This document shows, one piece after another, positions 24,606 to 34,279 of a stretch of DNA of 64,000 nt (position 1 is its first letter; every line of letters begins with the position of its first letter). The DNA comes from Lagierella massiliensis (GTDB lineage: Bacteria > Bacillota > Clostridia > Tissierellales > Peptoniphilaceae): contig NZ_CYUO01000005.1 in assembly GCF_001407835.1 (NCBI RefSeq), positions 620,001-684,000 on the forward strand, in the 5' to 3' direction. Below the pieces are notes generated by a model that worked only from the letters and a program-made list of their open reading frames with translations, was not told the origin of the DNA and did no database searches. Made by a program: the position numbers and the translations under genes.

Positions 24606-26379
24606 TGCAATTGTAACATCTATAAACGGACCAGTTATAAATGCAAATAACATGTCAAACTTCCAAGCAAAAGAGATGGTTTTAGTAGGTCCAAAAAAGT
24701 TGATAGGAGAAGTAATCTCCCTTGACGATGATGAGGGAACCATACAGGTTTATGAAGATACACAAGGTCTAAGTGCTGGGGACGAAGTTGTTCATACCAA
24801 TATGCCACTTTCAGTTAAGTTAGGTCCAGGGCTTATAGGAAATATGTTTGACGGAATTGAAAGGCCCTTAAAGGTTATTGAAGAAAAATATGGAGAGTTT
24901 ATACCAGAGGGAATTGGCCTTATGTCCCTTGATGAAGAAAAACTTTGGGATGTGGATGTCATTGTTAAAGAAGGTGATCTAATCTCCCAAGGAGAAGTTG
25001 TTGCAACCATTAAAGAAACCGAAGCAATAACCCATAAAATTTTAGTTCCATACGGAGTTAAGGGAAGAGTTGTAGATGTAAAGCCATCTGGAAAATACAA
25101 TATAAACGAAGTTATTTTAAAGATTGAAGACGAAAGTGGAGAGCTTCATGAAGTAAAGTTATACCAAGAGTGGCCAATAAAATTTCCAAGACCAATTAAA
25201 GAAAGACTTGAAGTTTCAAAATTACTAAAAACAGGACAAAGAATTTTAGACGTGTTCTTTCCAGTGGCAAAGGGAGGTACAGTTGCAATTCCAGGAGGAT
25301 TTGGTACAGGAAAGACCATGACACAACATCAATTCGCAAGGTATTGTGATGCGGATATAATTGTTTATATCGGCTGTGGTGAAAGAGGAAATGAAATGAC
25401 GGAAGTTTTGGAAGACTTTCCAAAGCTTATAGACCCAAACACAGGCAGACCTCTTATGGAGAGAACTGTTTTAATAGCAAATACCTCAAACATGCCAGTA
25501 GCTGCAAGGGAAGCTTCAATTTATACTGGAATCACAATTGCAGAATACTTTAGAGACATGGGCTATGATGTTGCAATAATGGCAGACTCAACTTCAAGAT
25601 GGGCAGAAGCCCTTAGAGAGATTTCAGGTAGACTTGAAGAAATGCCGGCAGAAGAAGGTTTCCCTCCATATTTGCCATCAAGAATTGCTGGATTTTACGA
25701 AAGAGCAGGATATGTAAAGACACTGGGAAATGAGTTAGGATCTGTAACCATAATCGGTGCAGTTTCGCCTCAAGGAGGAGATTTTTCAGAACCTGTTACT
25801 GAGAATACAAAGAGATATGTAAATGTATTTTTAGGACTTGATAAAGAGCTTGCCTATGCAAGACATTACCCTGCCATTAACTGGTTGACTTCGTATTCAA
25901 AATACAGTGACGAACTCAAAGAGGATTATGTTGAGTTAATTGGAAAAGATGTGGTCACTTTGAAAAATAAAATGATGAAGATATTATTTGAAGAAGATAA
26001 GCTTCAAGAGATTGTAATGCTTATAGGTGAAGATGTTCTACCAGATGACCAAAGGCTTACTCTATTTGTTGCTAAGATGATAAAAGTAGGATTTTTACAA
26101 CAAAATGCCTTTAATAAAATAGATTCCTATGTACCTTTGTTGAAACAGTACAAGATGCTTGAAGTAATAAAAGAATTTTACGACCTTGGTCTTGAAGCTG
26201 TAAAGAAGAACATTCCTATAAATGAAATTACATCTTCGACAGTTTATACAAAGATAGTTGGAATGAAGTACAACATCGAAAACGACAAGCTTGAAAAGAT
26301 AGATGAATTGAAAGAAGAAATAGAACAGTTTTTTGAAAATCTGGAAAGCAGATACAACGAAGGAGGCTTAGATGATTAA
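24595..26379 (+). CDS. ntpA: V-type ATPase catalytic subunit A (NtpA)
   Basis: Catalytic subunit of 594 aa. Walker A is GGFGTGKT in [15 protein letters not shown] (about 230); the catalytic glutamate lies in GCGERGNEM; Walker B is [17 protein letters not shown]. The non-homologous insert characteristic of A subunits (about 110-200, with [13 protein letters not shown]) precedes the nucleotide fold. It overlaps ntpE by 11 bases and ntpB by 8. GGGAGGTAAGGTAG stands before the ATG. Confidence 0.97.
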   Translation: MENNAIVTSINGPVINANNMSNFQAKEMVLVGPKKLIGEVISLDDDEGTIQVYEDTQGLSAGDEVVHTNMPLSVKLGPGLIGNMFDGIERPLKVIEEKYGEFIPEGIGLMSLDEEKLWDVDVIVKEGDLISQGEVVATIKETEAITHKILVPYGVKGRVVDVKPSGKYNINEVILKIEDESGELHEVKLYQEWPIKFPRPIKERLEVSKLLKTGQRILDVFFPVAKGGTVAIPGGFGTGKTMTQHQFARYCDADIIVYIGCGERGNEMTEVLEDFPKLIDPNTGRPLMERTVLIANTSNMPVAAREASIYTGITIAEYFRDMGYDVAIMADSTSRWAEALREISGRLEEMPAEEGFPPYLPSRIAGFYERAGYVKTLGNELGSVTIIGAVSPQGGDFSEPVTENTKRYVNVFLGLDKELAYARHYPAINWLTSYSKYSDELKEDYVELIGKDVVTLKNKMMKILFEEDKLQEIVMLIGEDVLPDDQRLTLFVAKMIKVGFLQQNAFNKIDSYVPLLKQYKMLEVIKEFYDLGLEAVKKNIPINEITSSTVYTKIVGMKYNIENDKLEKIDELKEEIEQFFENLESRYNEGGLDD

Positions 26380-27751
26380 AAAATACATTAAAGCTTCAAA
26401 GATAAAGAGTTCATTAATTAAAATAGAAAATGTTAAGAATATGTTTTATGGCGAACTTGTAAAGGTTGAGTTTGAAGATAAGACTTACCTTGGACAGGTT
26501 TTAGCCATAAGAGGAGAAACGGCTCAAATTCAAGTATTTGGTGACTTAACAGGAATGTCTTCAAACAACACAGAAGTTTCCTTTACAACAAAACCATTTG
26601 AACTTCCACTATCAAAGGATATACTTGGCAGAAAGTTTAATGGAATAGGCGAGCCGATAGATGGTCTTGGAGACATCTACTCTAAAAAGTTATATAACAT
26701 CAATGGTAGACCTATGAACCCGGTGGCAAGAGTATACCCAAGAAACTTTATTCAAACTGGAATTTCCACAATAGATTGTTTGACAACACTTATAAGGGGA
26801 CAAAAACTTCCAATATTTTCTGAAAACGGTCTTGATCACAACAAGCTTGCCTCACAAATCATAAGACAGGCAAAGGTAGTTAGTGGCGATGATAACGAAG
26901 ATGAAGATTTTTGTATAGTGTTTGCAGCTATAGGTGTAAAGCACGACGAAGGAATTTATTTTGAAAATGAATTTAGAAACTCTGGAGTAATTGGAAATGT
27001 AGTAATGTTTTTAAATTATGCAGACGATCCAATTATGGAAAGACTTATTGTACCAAAGTGTGCACTTACAGCGGCAGAGTACCTTGCTTTTGAAGAAAAC
27101 AAACATGTTCTTGTGCTTATGACAGACATCACTTCATATGGAGAGGCACTTAGAGAAGTATCTTCACTTAGAGAAGAAGTACCAAGTAGAAAGGGATACC
27201 CTGGTTACATGTATTCAGACCTTGCCAGTCTATATGAAAGGGCGGGCATGTTGAAAGGCCATAAGGGTTCACTTACTCTCATTCCAATTCTTACAATGCC
27301 AAATGGGGACATAACTCATCCAATCCCTGATTTAACAGGTTATATTACAGAGGGACAAATAGCATTGGACCCACAACTTACTTTTAAAGATGTATATCCA
27401 CCAATAAATGTACTTCCTTCACTATCAAGACTTATGAAGGACGGTATTGGTGAAGGCTATACAAGAGAAGATCATCAAGATGTTGCAAACCAACTCTTTG
27501 CATCTTATTCAAAAGTCCAAGAAGTAAGAGACCTTGCTCAAATACTTGGGGAGGATGACTTACAAGATTCTGACAAAAAGATTTTAAAATTTGGAGAAGA
27601 GTTTGAAGAGAGATTTGTTAAGCAAGATCCATATGAAAACAGAAGTATTATAGAAACTTTGGACCTTGCATGGGAGCTTATGAAAATTTTACCCGATGAC
27701 CAACTTGATAGACTTGATCCAAAATTAAAAGAAAAGTATCTAAAAAGGTGA
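26372..27751 (+). CDS. ntpB: V-type ATPase regulatory subunit B (NtpB)
   Basis: 459 aa, family-typical. It has the F1-alpha/V-B-type fold with [29 protein letters not shown] split here as [37 protein letters not shown] split as [16 protein letters not shown], and [21 protein letters not shown]. As expected for B subunits, the P-loop lysine motif is lost (RGQKLPIFS). It forms the A3B3 head with NtpA. The ATG overlaps the 3' end of ntpA; ntpD follows 5 bases downstream. Confidence 0.96.
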   Translation: MIKKYIKASKIKSSLIKIENVKNMFYGELVKVEFEDKTYLGQVLAIRGETAQIQVFGDLTGMSSNNTEVSFTTKPFELPLSKDILGRKFNGIGEPIDGLGDIYSKKLYNINGRPMNPVARVYPRNFIQTGISTIDCLTTLIRGQKLPIFSENGLDHNKLASQIIRQAKVVSGDDNEDEDFCIVFAAIGVKHDEGIYFENEFRNSGVIGNVVMFLNYADDPIMERLIVPKCALTAAEYLAFEENKHVLVLMTDITSYGEALREVSSLREEVPSRKGYPGYMYSDLASLYERAGMLKGHKGSLTLIPILTMPNGDITHPIPDLTGYITEGQIALDPQLTFKDVYPPINVLPSLSRLMKDGIGEGYTREDHQDVANQLFASYSKVQEVRDLAQILGEDDLQDSDKKILKFGEEFEERFVKQDPYENRSIIETLDLAWELMKILPDDQLDRLDPKLKEKYLKR

Positions 27752-27756
27752 TATAA

Positions 27757-28377
27757 ATGGCTAAAAACAACATGGCATATACCAAGGGCAACTTAATTAA
27801 ATTAAAAAAGTCCCTAAACTTTGCCAAAAAAGGATACAATCTTTTAGACAGAAAGAGAGTGGTCTTAATAAAGGAAATGATGACCTTAGTCGATGAAGCG
27901 AAGGAAGTTCAAAAAAATATTGAAGAGCAATTCTCAAAAGCTTACGAACTTTTAAATCAAGTTAATCTTGTACTCGGCAAAGAAAACTTGGATAATATCA
28001 TTGACGCCATATCTTTAGAAAAAGATTACGACATCTTGTATAAGTCTGTAATGGGGGCAACAGTTCCAAAGATAATACTTGATAAAGACGATAAAAAAAC
28101 TCCACTAAGCTTTGGTATTCATGACACTTACGCAGGCTTTGATAGACTTTTAATAGAATTTAAAAAGCTTAGAATATTAATTTATAAACTTACTGAAATT
28201 GAAAATGCAGTATACAACTTAGCTAATGAAATAAATAAGACACAAAAAAGAGCCAACGCACTGGACAAGATTCAAATACCAAAACTACAAAAGAATATAA
28301 AAAAACTTGAAGAGATATTGGAAGAAAAAGATATAGAAGAGTTCTTCCGATTAAAAAAAGTTAAATCTAAAAAATAA
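27757..28377 (+). CDS. ntpD: V-type ATPase subunit D (NtpD)
   Basis: Central shaft subunit, 206 aa. Two long helices flank a short central hairpin. The signature N-terminal run is visible (TKGNLIKLKKSLNFAKKGYN then LLDRKRVVLIKEMM), and the C-terminal helix has NKTQKRANALDKIQIPKLQK. It is the last gene of the operon and is followed by a strong terminator. Confidence 0.95.
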   Translation: MAKNNMAYTKGNLIKLKKSLNFAKKGYNLLDRKRVVLIKEMMTLVDEAKEVQKNIEEQFSKAYELLNQVNLVLGKENLDNIIDAISLEKDYDILYKSVMGATVPKIILDKDDKKTPLSFGIHDTYAGFDRLLIEFKKLRILIYKLTEIENAVYNLANEINKTQKRANALDKIQIPKLQKNIKKLEEILEEKDIEEFFRLKKVKSKK

Positions 28378-28379
28378 GA

Positions 28380-28410
28380 GAAACCTTCATAAAAAGAGGG
28401 TTTCTTTTTT
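28380..28410 (+). terminator. Terminator of the V-ATPase operon
   Basis: GAAACC (28380-28385) pairs with GGTTTC (28399-28404), then six Ts. Confidence 0.8.
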
Positions 28411-28518
28411 ATTAGAAGTGAGATGTTAGAGGTGAGAATTGAGTTGTGAAATGATAAAAATTTTTTAGAAATTAGTATTGAACCTTGTTATTTGATATAA
28501 TTTATTTTGGAGGAAGTC

Positions 28519-29127
28519 ATGAATCAATTATTTTTAAATCTAATCGAAAAATTTGGAAGTTTCGGAGTTTTTTTACTAATCTTTATTGAAAATATTTTTC
28601 CACCAATTCCATCAGAAGCGGTTTTAGGAATAGGAGGGTTTTTTATATCCGCAACTAAGCTAACTTTTATTTCAGTATTATTTGCAGCTACATTAGGTTC
28701 TGTTTCAGGAGCTGTTGTACTTTACTATATTGGAAAATATATAAACAGTCCCAAGGTTCGAAATGTATTTATTGGGAAAGATAAAATTCTAAGAGTTGAC
28801 CAAGACTCACTTGGAAAGATAAAAAGAATTTACACTAAGTATCAAAAGATCTCTGTGTTTTTTTTCAGAATGGTTCCTGTTTTTAGATCAATAATTTCAA
28901 TACCTGCAGGAATGTTCAATATGAACTTGATTGAATTTGTAATTTTAACTACCTTAGGTTCAACAATCTGGAATGCTTTGATTATTTTTGCTGGTATGAA
29001 ACTTGGAGAAAATTGGAAGGATATAGAAGTGTTCATTAAAGATTATACTTTGATTATTTTAGGAATAGTTGTGATTTTTTTGATAGTTTATTTTGTAAAA
29101 AAGAAAAATAAAAAAAATAATCATTGA
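28519..29127 (+). CDS. DedA-family membrane protein
   Basis: 202 aa. The ATG at 28519 has GGAGG 5 bases upstream; a TTG 12 bases earlier is less likely. VTT/SNARE-associated domain with ENIFPPIPSEAVLGIGGF (about 20-40), the family's re-entrant loop signature, then FFRMVPVFRSIISIPAGMFNM (about 114-134). Four or five membrane segments. DedA proteins are undecaprenyl-phosphate or phospholipid recycling translocases in recent work, supporting envelope maintenance. It is a single gene with no clear terminator. Confidence 0.9.
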   Translation: MNQLFLNLIEKFGSFGVFLLIFIENIFPPIPSEAVLGIGGFFISATKLTFISVLFAATLGSVSGAVVLYYIGKYINSPKVRNVFIGKDKILRVDQDSLGKIKRIYTKYQKISVFFFRMVPVFRSIISIPAGMFNMNLIEFVILTTLGSTIWNALIIFAGMKLGENWKDIEVFIKDYTLIILGIVVIFLIVYFVKKKNKKNNH

Positions 29128-29330
29128 ACCTGAATTAAAGTACGAAGGAAGAAACAAAAAATCTATAAATATATAAAATTTTAAAAAATATTGATATTTC
29201 GCCAAGAATAATACTGTTTCACTTTAAAACTATATAACTTATAGAACAATGAAAAATAAAGTAATTTTATGATGTCAAGTTTTAAATAGACATATATATT
29301 TGCTTATTCATTAATTAGTGTTTTATATAG
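29128..29330. other. AT-rich intergenic region before the Opp promoter
   Basis: About 200 bases with stops in all frames. I see no gene, RNA or strong hairpin here. Confidence 0.5.
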
Positions 29331-29358
29331 TTGAAATGGGCAAAACTTGTGTTATAAT
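29331..29358 (+). promoter_or_regulatory. Opp operon promoter
   Basis: TTGAAA (29331-29336), 16-base spacer, TATAAT (29353-29358). It predicts a 5' leader of about 135 bases. In that leader TACAGAACA (29372-29380) is perfectly complementary to TGTTCTGTA (29451-29459), and GAAAATGTTTTTC lies at 29398-29410. Confidence 0.7.
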
Positions 29359-29501
29359 AATCATTGAGTTCTACAGAACACTGAATTTCTTTATTTTGAA
29401 AATGTTTTTCTTTAATCAAAATTTAAATCGTTTTCTCAAAAAAGTATAGATGTTCTGTATAATTTAAATTCTTATTTATATTCTTAAGGAGGAATAATAC
29501 T

Positions 29502-31187
29502 ATGAATGGAAAGAAAAAAGCTCTTTCAATCGTACTTGCAGGTATGATGTTACTTACAACTGCATGTGGCGGAGGAGCTAACAACAACGCTACTGGTTCA
29601 GATGGAAAGCCTGTAGCAGGAGGAAATGGTGGAGATCAATATTACAACTCCCTATTAGACAGTGAACCAACTACATTGGACGCTCAAAAGGGTTCTGACG
29701 TATATGGTAATAAAATTATTAACAACATAACTGAACCATTACTAAGAATGGCTGAAAAAGAAAACGGATCAAATGAAGTTGTTCCAGCAGCAGCTGAAAG
29801 CTACGAAGTTTCAGAAGACGGTTTAACATATACTTTCAAACTTAGAGAAGGTATGAAATGGGAAGACGGAGAAGCTCTTACAGCAAAGGATTTTGAATAT
29901 GGAATCAAGAGAGCAGCAAATCCTGACACAGGTTCTGAATCAGCATTCTTACTTGCACCTATCAAAAACTTTGGTGAAGTTAACTCAGGAAAAGCTCCTG
30001 TAGATGAACTTGGTGTAAAAGCTGTTGATGACATGACTTTAGAAGTTACTTTAGGTTCTCCTGCATCATACTTTATAACTTTAGTTCCATTTAGAGTAAT
30101 GCTACCATGTAGACAAGACTTAATTGAAAAGTATGGAGAAAAATATGGAGCAGAACCAGATACAGTTCTTTCATGTGGACCTTTCAAATTAACTGAATGG
30201 ACTCACAACTCAAGATTAACTCTTGAAAAGAACGAAGACTACTGGGATAAAGAAAACGTTCATGTACAAACTGTAAACCTACCTATCATGACAGATACAA
30301 ACACTATCATGAACTCATTCTCAGTAGGAGAAGTTGACGCAGTTAGAACTAACATTCCTGAATGGGTAGAAAAGTTTAAAGACATTGAAAATGTTAAGAG
30401 TAAACCTGTTAGCGTCCCTGCAGTTGACTATCTATCAGTTAACCACACTGACCCAATACTAAAGAATGAAAAGGTAAGACAAGCTATTAACCTTACAATA
30501 GATAGAGAAGGTCTTTCAAAATTACTTGCTGAAGGATTTACTCCTCCAGCAAAGGGATGGACACCAAACGGAATCCAATTAGATGGTAAAGAATTTAGAG
30601 ATGAAATCGGCGACTCATTTGAAGGATTAAGATCAGCTAATCCAGACGCAAAGGCTCTTTTAATTGAAGGTTTAAAAGAATTAGGACTTGGAGAAGATCC
30701 ATCTCAAGTTAAATTAACTCTTATCTATGTAAACAACCCAAGAGTTAAGATGATTAACGAATTTATTCAACAAAACCTAAATAACCAATTAGGTATTAAC
30801 GTTGAACTTGAAACAATGGAATGGCCAATCCTTAATGGTAGAATCCAAAAAGGTGATTACCAATTAGGATACCTTGCATGGACAGCAGACTACAATGACC
30901 CATCAGCAATGCTTTCATTATTCAAGACAAACGCAGGCTCTGTTAACACTGGATGGGCAAGTGCAGATTATGATAAGTTAGTTGACGATGCAGCTGTTGA
31001 AACAGATTCAGCTAAGGCAACTGAATTATATAAACAAGCAGACAAGATGCTTGTAGACCAATCAGTAATTATTCCACTAATCGGTGTTAGTACAAACTCA
31101 TACTACTACGATTTTGTAAAGGGAGTAACATTCTCTGATTTCACAAGCACTGGCTTTAAAACAATTGATACTTCAGCTAGACCATAG
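29502..31187 (+). CDS. Oligopeptide ABC substrate-binding lipoprotein (OppA-like)
   Basis: 561 aa. Lipoprotein signal with lipobox LTTAC (lipidated Cys22), then a Gly/Asn-rich linker and a family-5 solute-binding core beginning SLLDSEPTTLDAQKGSDVYG. Typical OppA features are EGLTYTFKLREGMKWEDGE-like sequence (split YTFKLREGMKWEDGE) and NHTDPILKNEKVRQAINLTI. AAGGAGG lies 10 bases before the ATG. It delivers peptides to the OppBCDF complex encoded downstream. A strong hairpin in the following gap probably protects its mRNA. The gene at 35660 is a close paralogue. Confidence 0.94.
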   Translation: MNGKKKALSIVLAGMMLLTTACGGGANNNATGSDGKPVAGGNGGDQYYNSLLDSEPTTLDAQKGSDVYGNKIINNITEPLLRMAEKENGSNEVVPAAAESYEVSEDGLTYTFKLREGMKWEDGEALTAKDFEYGIKRAANPDTGSESAFLLAPIKNFGEVNSGKAPVDELGVKAVDDMTLEVTLGSPASYFITLVPFRVMLPCRQDLIEKYGEKYGAEPDTVLSCGPFKLTEWTHNSRLTLEKNEDYWDKENVHVQTVNLPIMTDTNTIMNSFSVGEVDAVRTNIPEWVEKFKDIENVKSKPVSVPAVDYLSVNHTDPILKNEKVRQAINLTIDREGLSKLLAEGFTPPAKGWTPNGIQLDGKEFRDEIGDSFEGLRSANPDAKALLIEGLKELGLGEDPSQVKLTLIYVNNPRVKMINEFIQQNLNNQLGINVELETMEWPILNGRIQKGDYQLGYLAWTADYNDPSAMLSLFKTNAGSVNTGWASADYDKLVDDAAVETDSAKATELYKQADKMLVDQSVIIPLIGVSTNSYYYDFVKGVTFSDFTSTGFKTIDTSARP

Positions 31188-31205
31188 TTGAAGAAAAATA
31201 AATTT

Positions 31206-31225
31206 CAGGTGGCGAAAGCCACCTG
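31206..31225 (+). promoter_or_regulatory. Intercistronic hairpin between oppA and oppB
   Basis: CAGGTGGC (31206-31213) and GCCACCTG (31218-31225) close a GAAA tetraloop; a flanking T-A pair extends the stem to 9 bp. No T-run follows, and AGGAGG for oppB comes 5 bases later, so it is not a normal terminator. It likely stabilises the upstream mRNA or lowers read-through, giving more binding protein than transporter. Confidence 0.75.
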
Positions 31226-31240
31226 ATTTAGGAGGTTAAG

Positions 31241-32173
31241 ATGTTAAAGTATATAGGAAAAAGATTTTTATACATGGTAATAACATTATTTATAATTACC
31301 ACTGTAACATTCTTTTTAATGCATAACATTCAAGGGGACCCACTATCAGCAATGGGTAAGACATTACCACCACAAACCATAGAAAACTATAAAAAGAAAT
31401 ATGGTCTTGATAAACCGGTTCACGAACAATATGCAATTTTCTTAAAAAATGTATTTACAAAGGGAGACTTAGGTTCATCAATCAAATACCCTGGTAGAGA
31501 AGTATCAAAAGTAATAAAGGAGACAGCTCCAGTATCAGGTAGAATTGGTGGACAAGCTATGATTGTTGGACTTGTTATTGGTATAGTTCTTGGTATTATA
31601 GCAGCGTTAAACAGGGGTAGATGGCCGGACTACATAGTAAGCGTAATTGCTATCTTAGGAGTAACTATCCCGGTATTTATAATGGGTTCACTACTTCAGC
31701 TTTACTTTGCAGTAAAATTGAAATGGTTCCCAACATCCGGCTTTAGACCTGGCATGTTTAAATATACTGTTTTACCATCTCTTGCAATGTGCTTTGGTTC
31801 AATAGCAACATATGCAAGATATATGAGAAGTAATGTACTTGAAGTATTAAACGAAGACTATATTCTTACAGCGGAAGCTAAAGGTGTTTCAAGATTTAAT
31901 ATCATACGTAAACACGTTTTAAGAAATGCGATACTACCTGTTATTACAATAATAGGACCACAAATCGTAGGTATTTTTACAGGATCTTTCATTATTGAAA
32001 GCATGTTCGGTATTCCGGGACTTGGATTTTATTTTGTAAATGCAATTCAAACTCGTGATTATCCGATGATTATCGGTACAACTGTGTTCTATGCTGCATT
32101 ATTCTTAGTAGCACAACTATTAGTTGATATTCTATATACCGTTGCCGACCCAAGAATTAGAGTAGATAATTAG
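31241..32173 (+). CDS. oppB: Oligopeptide ABC transporter permease OppB type
   Basis: 310 aa, six membrane helices expected for OppB/DppB. It has the N-terminal LKYIGKRFLYMVITLFIITT helix, a GDLGSSIKYPGREV external loop and the coupling loop YMRSNVLEVLNEDYILTAEAK. It forms the transport channel with OppC. AGGAGG lies 6 bases upstream of the ATG; the oppC start is 9 bases past the stop. Confidence 0.94.
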   Translation: MLKYIGKRFLYMVITLFIITTVTFFLMHNIQGDPLSAMGKTLPPQTIENYKKKYGLDKPVHEQYAIFLKNVFTKGDLGSSIKYPGREVSKVIKETAPVSGRIGGQAMIVGLVIGIVLGIIAALNRGRWPDYIVSVIAILGVTIPVFIMGSLLQLYFAVKLKWFPTSGFRPGMFKYTVLPSLAMCFGSIATYARYMRSNVLEVLNEDYILTAEAKGVSRFNIIRKHVLRNAILPVITIIGPQIVGIFTGSFIIESMFGIPGLGFYFVNAIQTRDYPMIIGTTVFYAALFLVAQLLVDILYTVADPRIRVDN

Positions 32174-32182
32174 GAGACAAAT

Positions 32183-33100
32183 ATGGAAAGTATAGATAAA
32201 AGTAAATTTAAAAGAGTGCCTAAGGACCAAGGGGATGCAGAATTTATTGCAAGACCTGTTGTAACCTATTGGTCTGATGCATGGAGAAGATTTAAACAAA
32301 ATAAAACAGCCATGCTTGCATTTATAATATTGATATTTTTAACAATAATGGTAATTATCGGACCTATGATTTCTAAATATAACTTCAAAGATATTGTAGG
32401 AGCACCTAATACCAGTCCAGGATCTGAGTTTTGGTTTGGTACAGACGAAATAGGTAGAGATGTGTTCACAAGACTTTGGAAAGGTGGAAGAATTTCTATC
32501 TTTATAGGTATTTGCGGAGCGTTCATTGGTACTATTATAGGTTCAATCTATGGTGCAGTTTCTGCATATTTTGGAGGCAGAGTAGATAATATAATGATGA
32601 GAATCGTAGAAATTCTTTTCTCATTACCATATCTTCTTGTTGTTATCATAGTAAGACTTGCCATGGACTCACAAGGTATTCACACACTTATTATTGCCAT
32701 GACCATAACAGGATGGTGTGGACTTGCAAGACTTGTTAGAGGACAAATTCTATCATTAAAACAACAAGACTTTATATTAGCTGCAGACGTACTTGGTGTA
32801 TCAAATAAAAATATAATCATGAGACATTTAATCCCTAACACATTAAATGTTATCTTAGTTTCAATTTCATTTGATATCCCAGGATATATATTCAGTGAAG
32901 CGTTTTTAAGTTATTTAGGACTTGGAGTTGCACCTCCAGAAACTTCTTGGGGAGCTATGGCATCATCTGCCCAACAAAAATTCCAGTTCTATCCTTATCA
33001 ATTGTTCTTCCCTGCACTAACAATAGCATTGACAATGCTTTCATTTACACTATTAGGTGACGGTCTAAGAGACGCACTGGATCCAAACCTTAGAAAGTAG
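32183..33100 (+). CDS. oppC: Oligopeptide ABC transporter permease OppC type
   Basis: 305 aa. N-terminal OppC_N segment (WRRFKQNKTAMLAFIILIFL), then the BPD_transp_1 domain with FGTDEIGRDVFTRL and the EAA loop (RLVRGQILSLKQQDFILAADV), ending GDGLRDALDPNLRK. It is full length. The next gene starts 6 bases after the stop. Partner of OppB. Confidence 0.94.
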   Translation: MESIDKSKFKRVPKDQGDAEFIARPVVTYWSDAWRRFKQNKTAMLAFIILIFLTIMVIIGPMISKYNFKDIVGAPNTSPGSEFWFGTDEIGRDVFTRLWKGGRISIFIGICGAFIGTIIGSIYGAVSAYFGGRVDNIMMRIVEILFSLPYLLVVIIVRLAMDSQGIHTLIIAMTITGWCGLARLVRGQILSLKQQDFILAADVLGVSNKNIIMRHLIPNTLNVILVSISFDIPGYIFSEAFLSYLGLGVAPPETSWGAMASSAQQKFQFYPYQLFFPALTIALTMLSFTLLGDGLRDALDPNLRK

Positions 33101-33106
33101 GTAATT

Positions 33107-34270
33107 ATGACAGAAAATAATACAAACATTGATAATAAAGAAAAAAATATGGAAGAAATTCTTGAACAAGAGTCACCAGAATCAACTGATGCTGTTGCAG
33201 GAATGGCTTATGAAACAGAAGATGAATTACAAGAAACTATAAATAAAGAACAAAGAAATCTCGATGAAAGAAGAAAGATAATCGACGTCAAAGACCTATA
33301 TGTTTCATTTAACACATATGCTGGTGAGGTTAAGGCTGTAAGAGGAGTAAGCTTTGATATACACGAAGGGGAAACTCTTGCCATAGTAGGTGAATCAGGT
33401 TCTGGAAAGACAGTTGTTTCAAAAGCGATACTTCAGATCCTTCCTAAACAATCAGCAGTTATAAAAGAAGGAGCTTCTATCAAGTATTTGGATGAAGAAG
33501 TATTAAAGATGTCTAAAAAGAGAATCAAAGAATATCAAGGTTCAGATGTAGCTATGATCTTCCAAGACCCTATGACTTCATTAAACCCAACAATGAGAAT
33601 AGGAAAGCAAATAGCTGAGTCTTTAAAACTTCACACCAAACTTTCGGGAGACGAAATCAAAAAGGAAACTATTAGACTTTTGAAGCTTGTTAACATTCCT
33701 AACCCTGAAGAAAGAGTTAAACAATATCCTCATGAACTTTCAGGTGGGATGAGACAAAGAGTTATGATAGCTATAGCCCTTGCATGTAATCCAAAGGTAA
33801 TCTTAGCAGACGAACCTACTACAGCGCTTGATGTAACAATTCAAGCACAAATTCTTGATTTGTTGAGAGTACTAAAGGAAAAGAACAACACAGCAACAGT
33901 GCTTGTAACTCATGACTTGGGAGTTGTAGCTGACTTTGCTGACAGAATACAAGTTATGTATGCTGGAGAGATTATGGAAACAGGTACTGTAAGTGAAATC
34001 TTCGGTAATGCAAGACATCCATACACTTGGGCATTGTTGTTATCAGTTCCAAGATTGGACTCTAAGGACAAAGAGACTCTTTATGCTTTAGGCGGAACAC
34101 CACCAGACTTATTACTTGATATACCTGGTTGTCCATTTGCACCAAGATGTGATTATGCAATGGAAATTTGTAAAGAACAAAAACCACCTGTATATGAGTT
34201 TTCAGAAACTCATTGCAGTAAGTGCTGGTTACATCATGAATTGGCTCCTGAAGTAGAAAGACCATACTAG
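33107..34270 (+). CDS. oppD: Oligopeptide ABC transporter ATP-binding protein OppD type
   Basis: 387 aa. The first 60 or so residues are an acidic, Glu/Asn-rich extension absent from most OppD proteins. The ATPase core has Walker A GESGSGKT (about 95), Q-loop FQDPMTSLNP, signature LSGGMRQR, Walker B VILADEP and switch histidine VTHDLG. The C-terminal oligo_HPY region has the four-cysteine pattern (CPFAPRCDYAMEIC then CSKCW). It pairs with OppF. It lies between oppC and oppF with gaps of 6 and 9 bases. Confidence 0.93.
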   Translation: MTENNTNIDNKEKNMEEILEQESPESTDAVAGMAYETEDELQETINKEQRNLDERRKIIDVKDLYVSFNTYAGEVKAVRGVSFDIHEGETLAIVGESGSGKTVVSKAILQILPKQSAVIKEGASIKYLDEEVLKMSKKRIKEYQGSDVAMIFQDPMTSLNPTMRIGKQIAESLKLHTKLSGDEIKKETIRLLKLVNIPNPEERVKQYPHELSGGMRQRVMIAIALACNPKVILADEPTTALDVTIQAQILDLLRVLKEKNNTATVLVTHDLGVVADFADRIQVMYAGEIMETGTVSEIFGNARHPYTWALLLSVPRLDSKDKETLYALGGTPPDLLLDIPGCPFAPRCDYAMEICKEQKPPVYEFSETHCSKCWLHHELAPEVERPY

Positions 34271-34279
34271 AGGTGAACG

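Noticed and set aside
29801-30187. Minus-strand ORF of 128 codons
   Set aside because: Overlaps the OppA gene completely in the opposite strand, Ser/Pro-rich shadow of codon bias, no SD.
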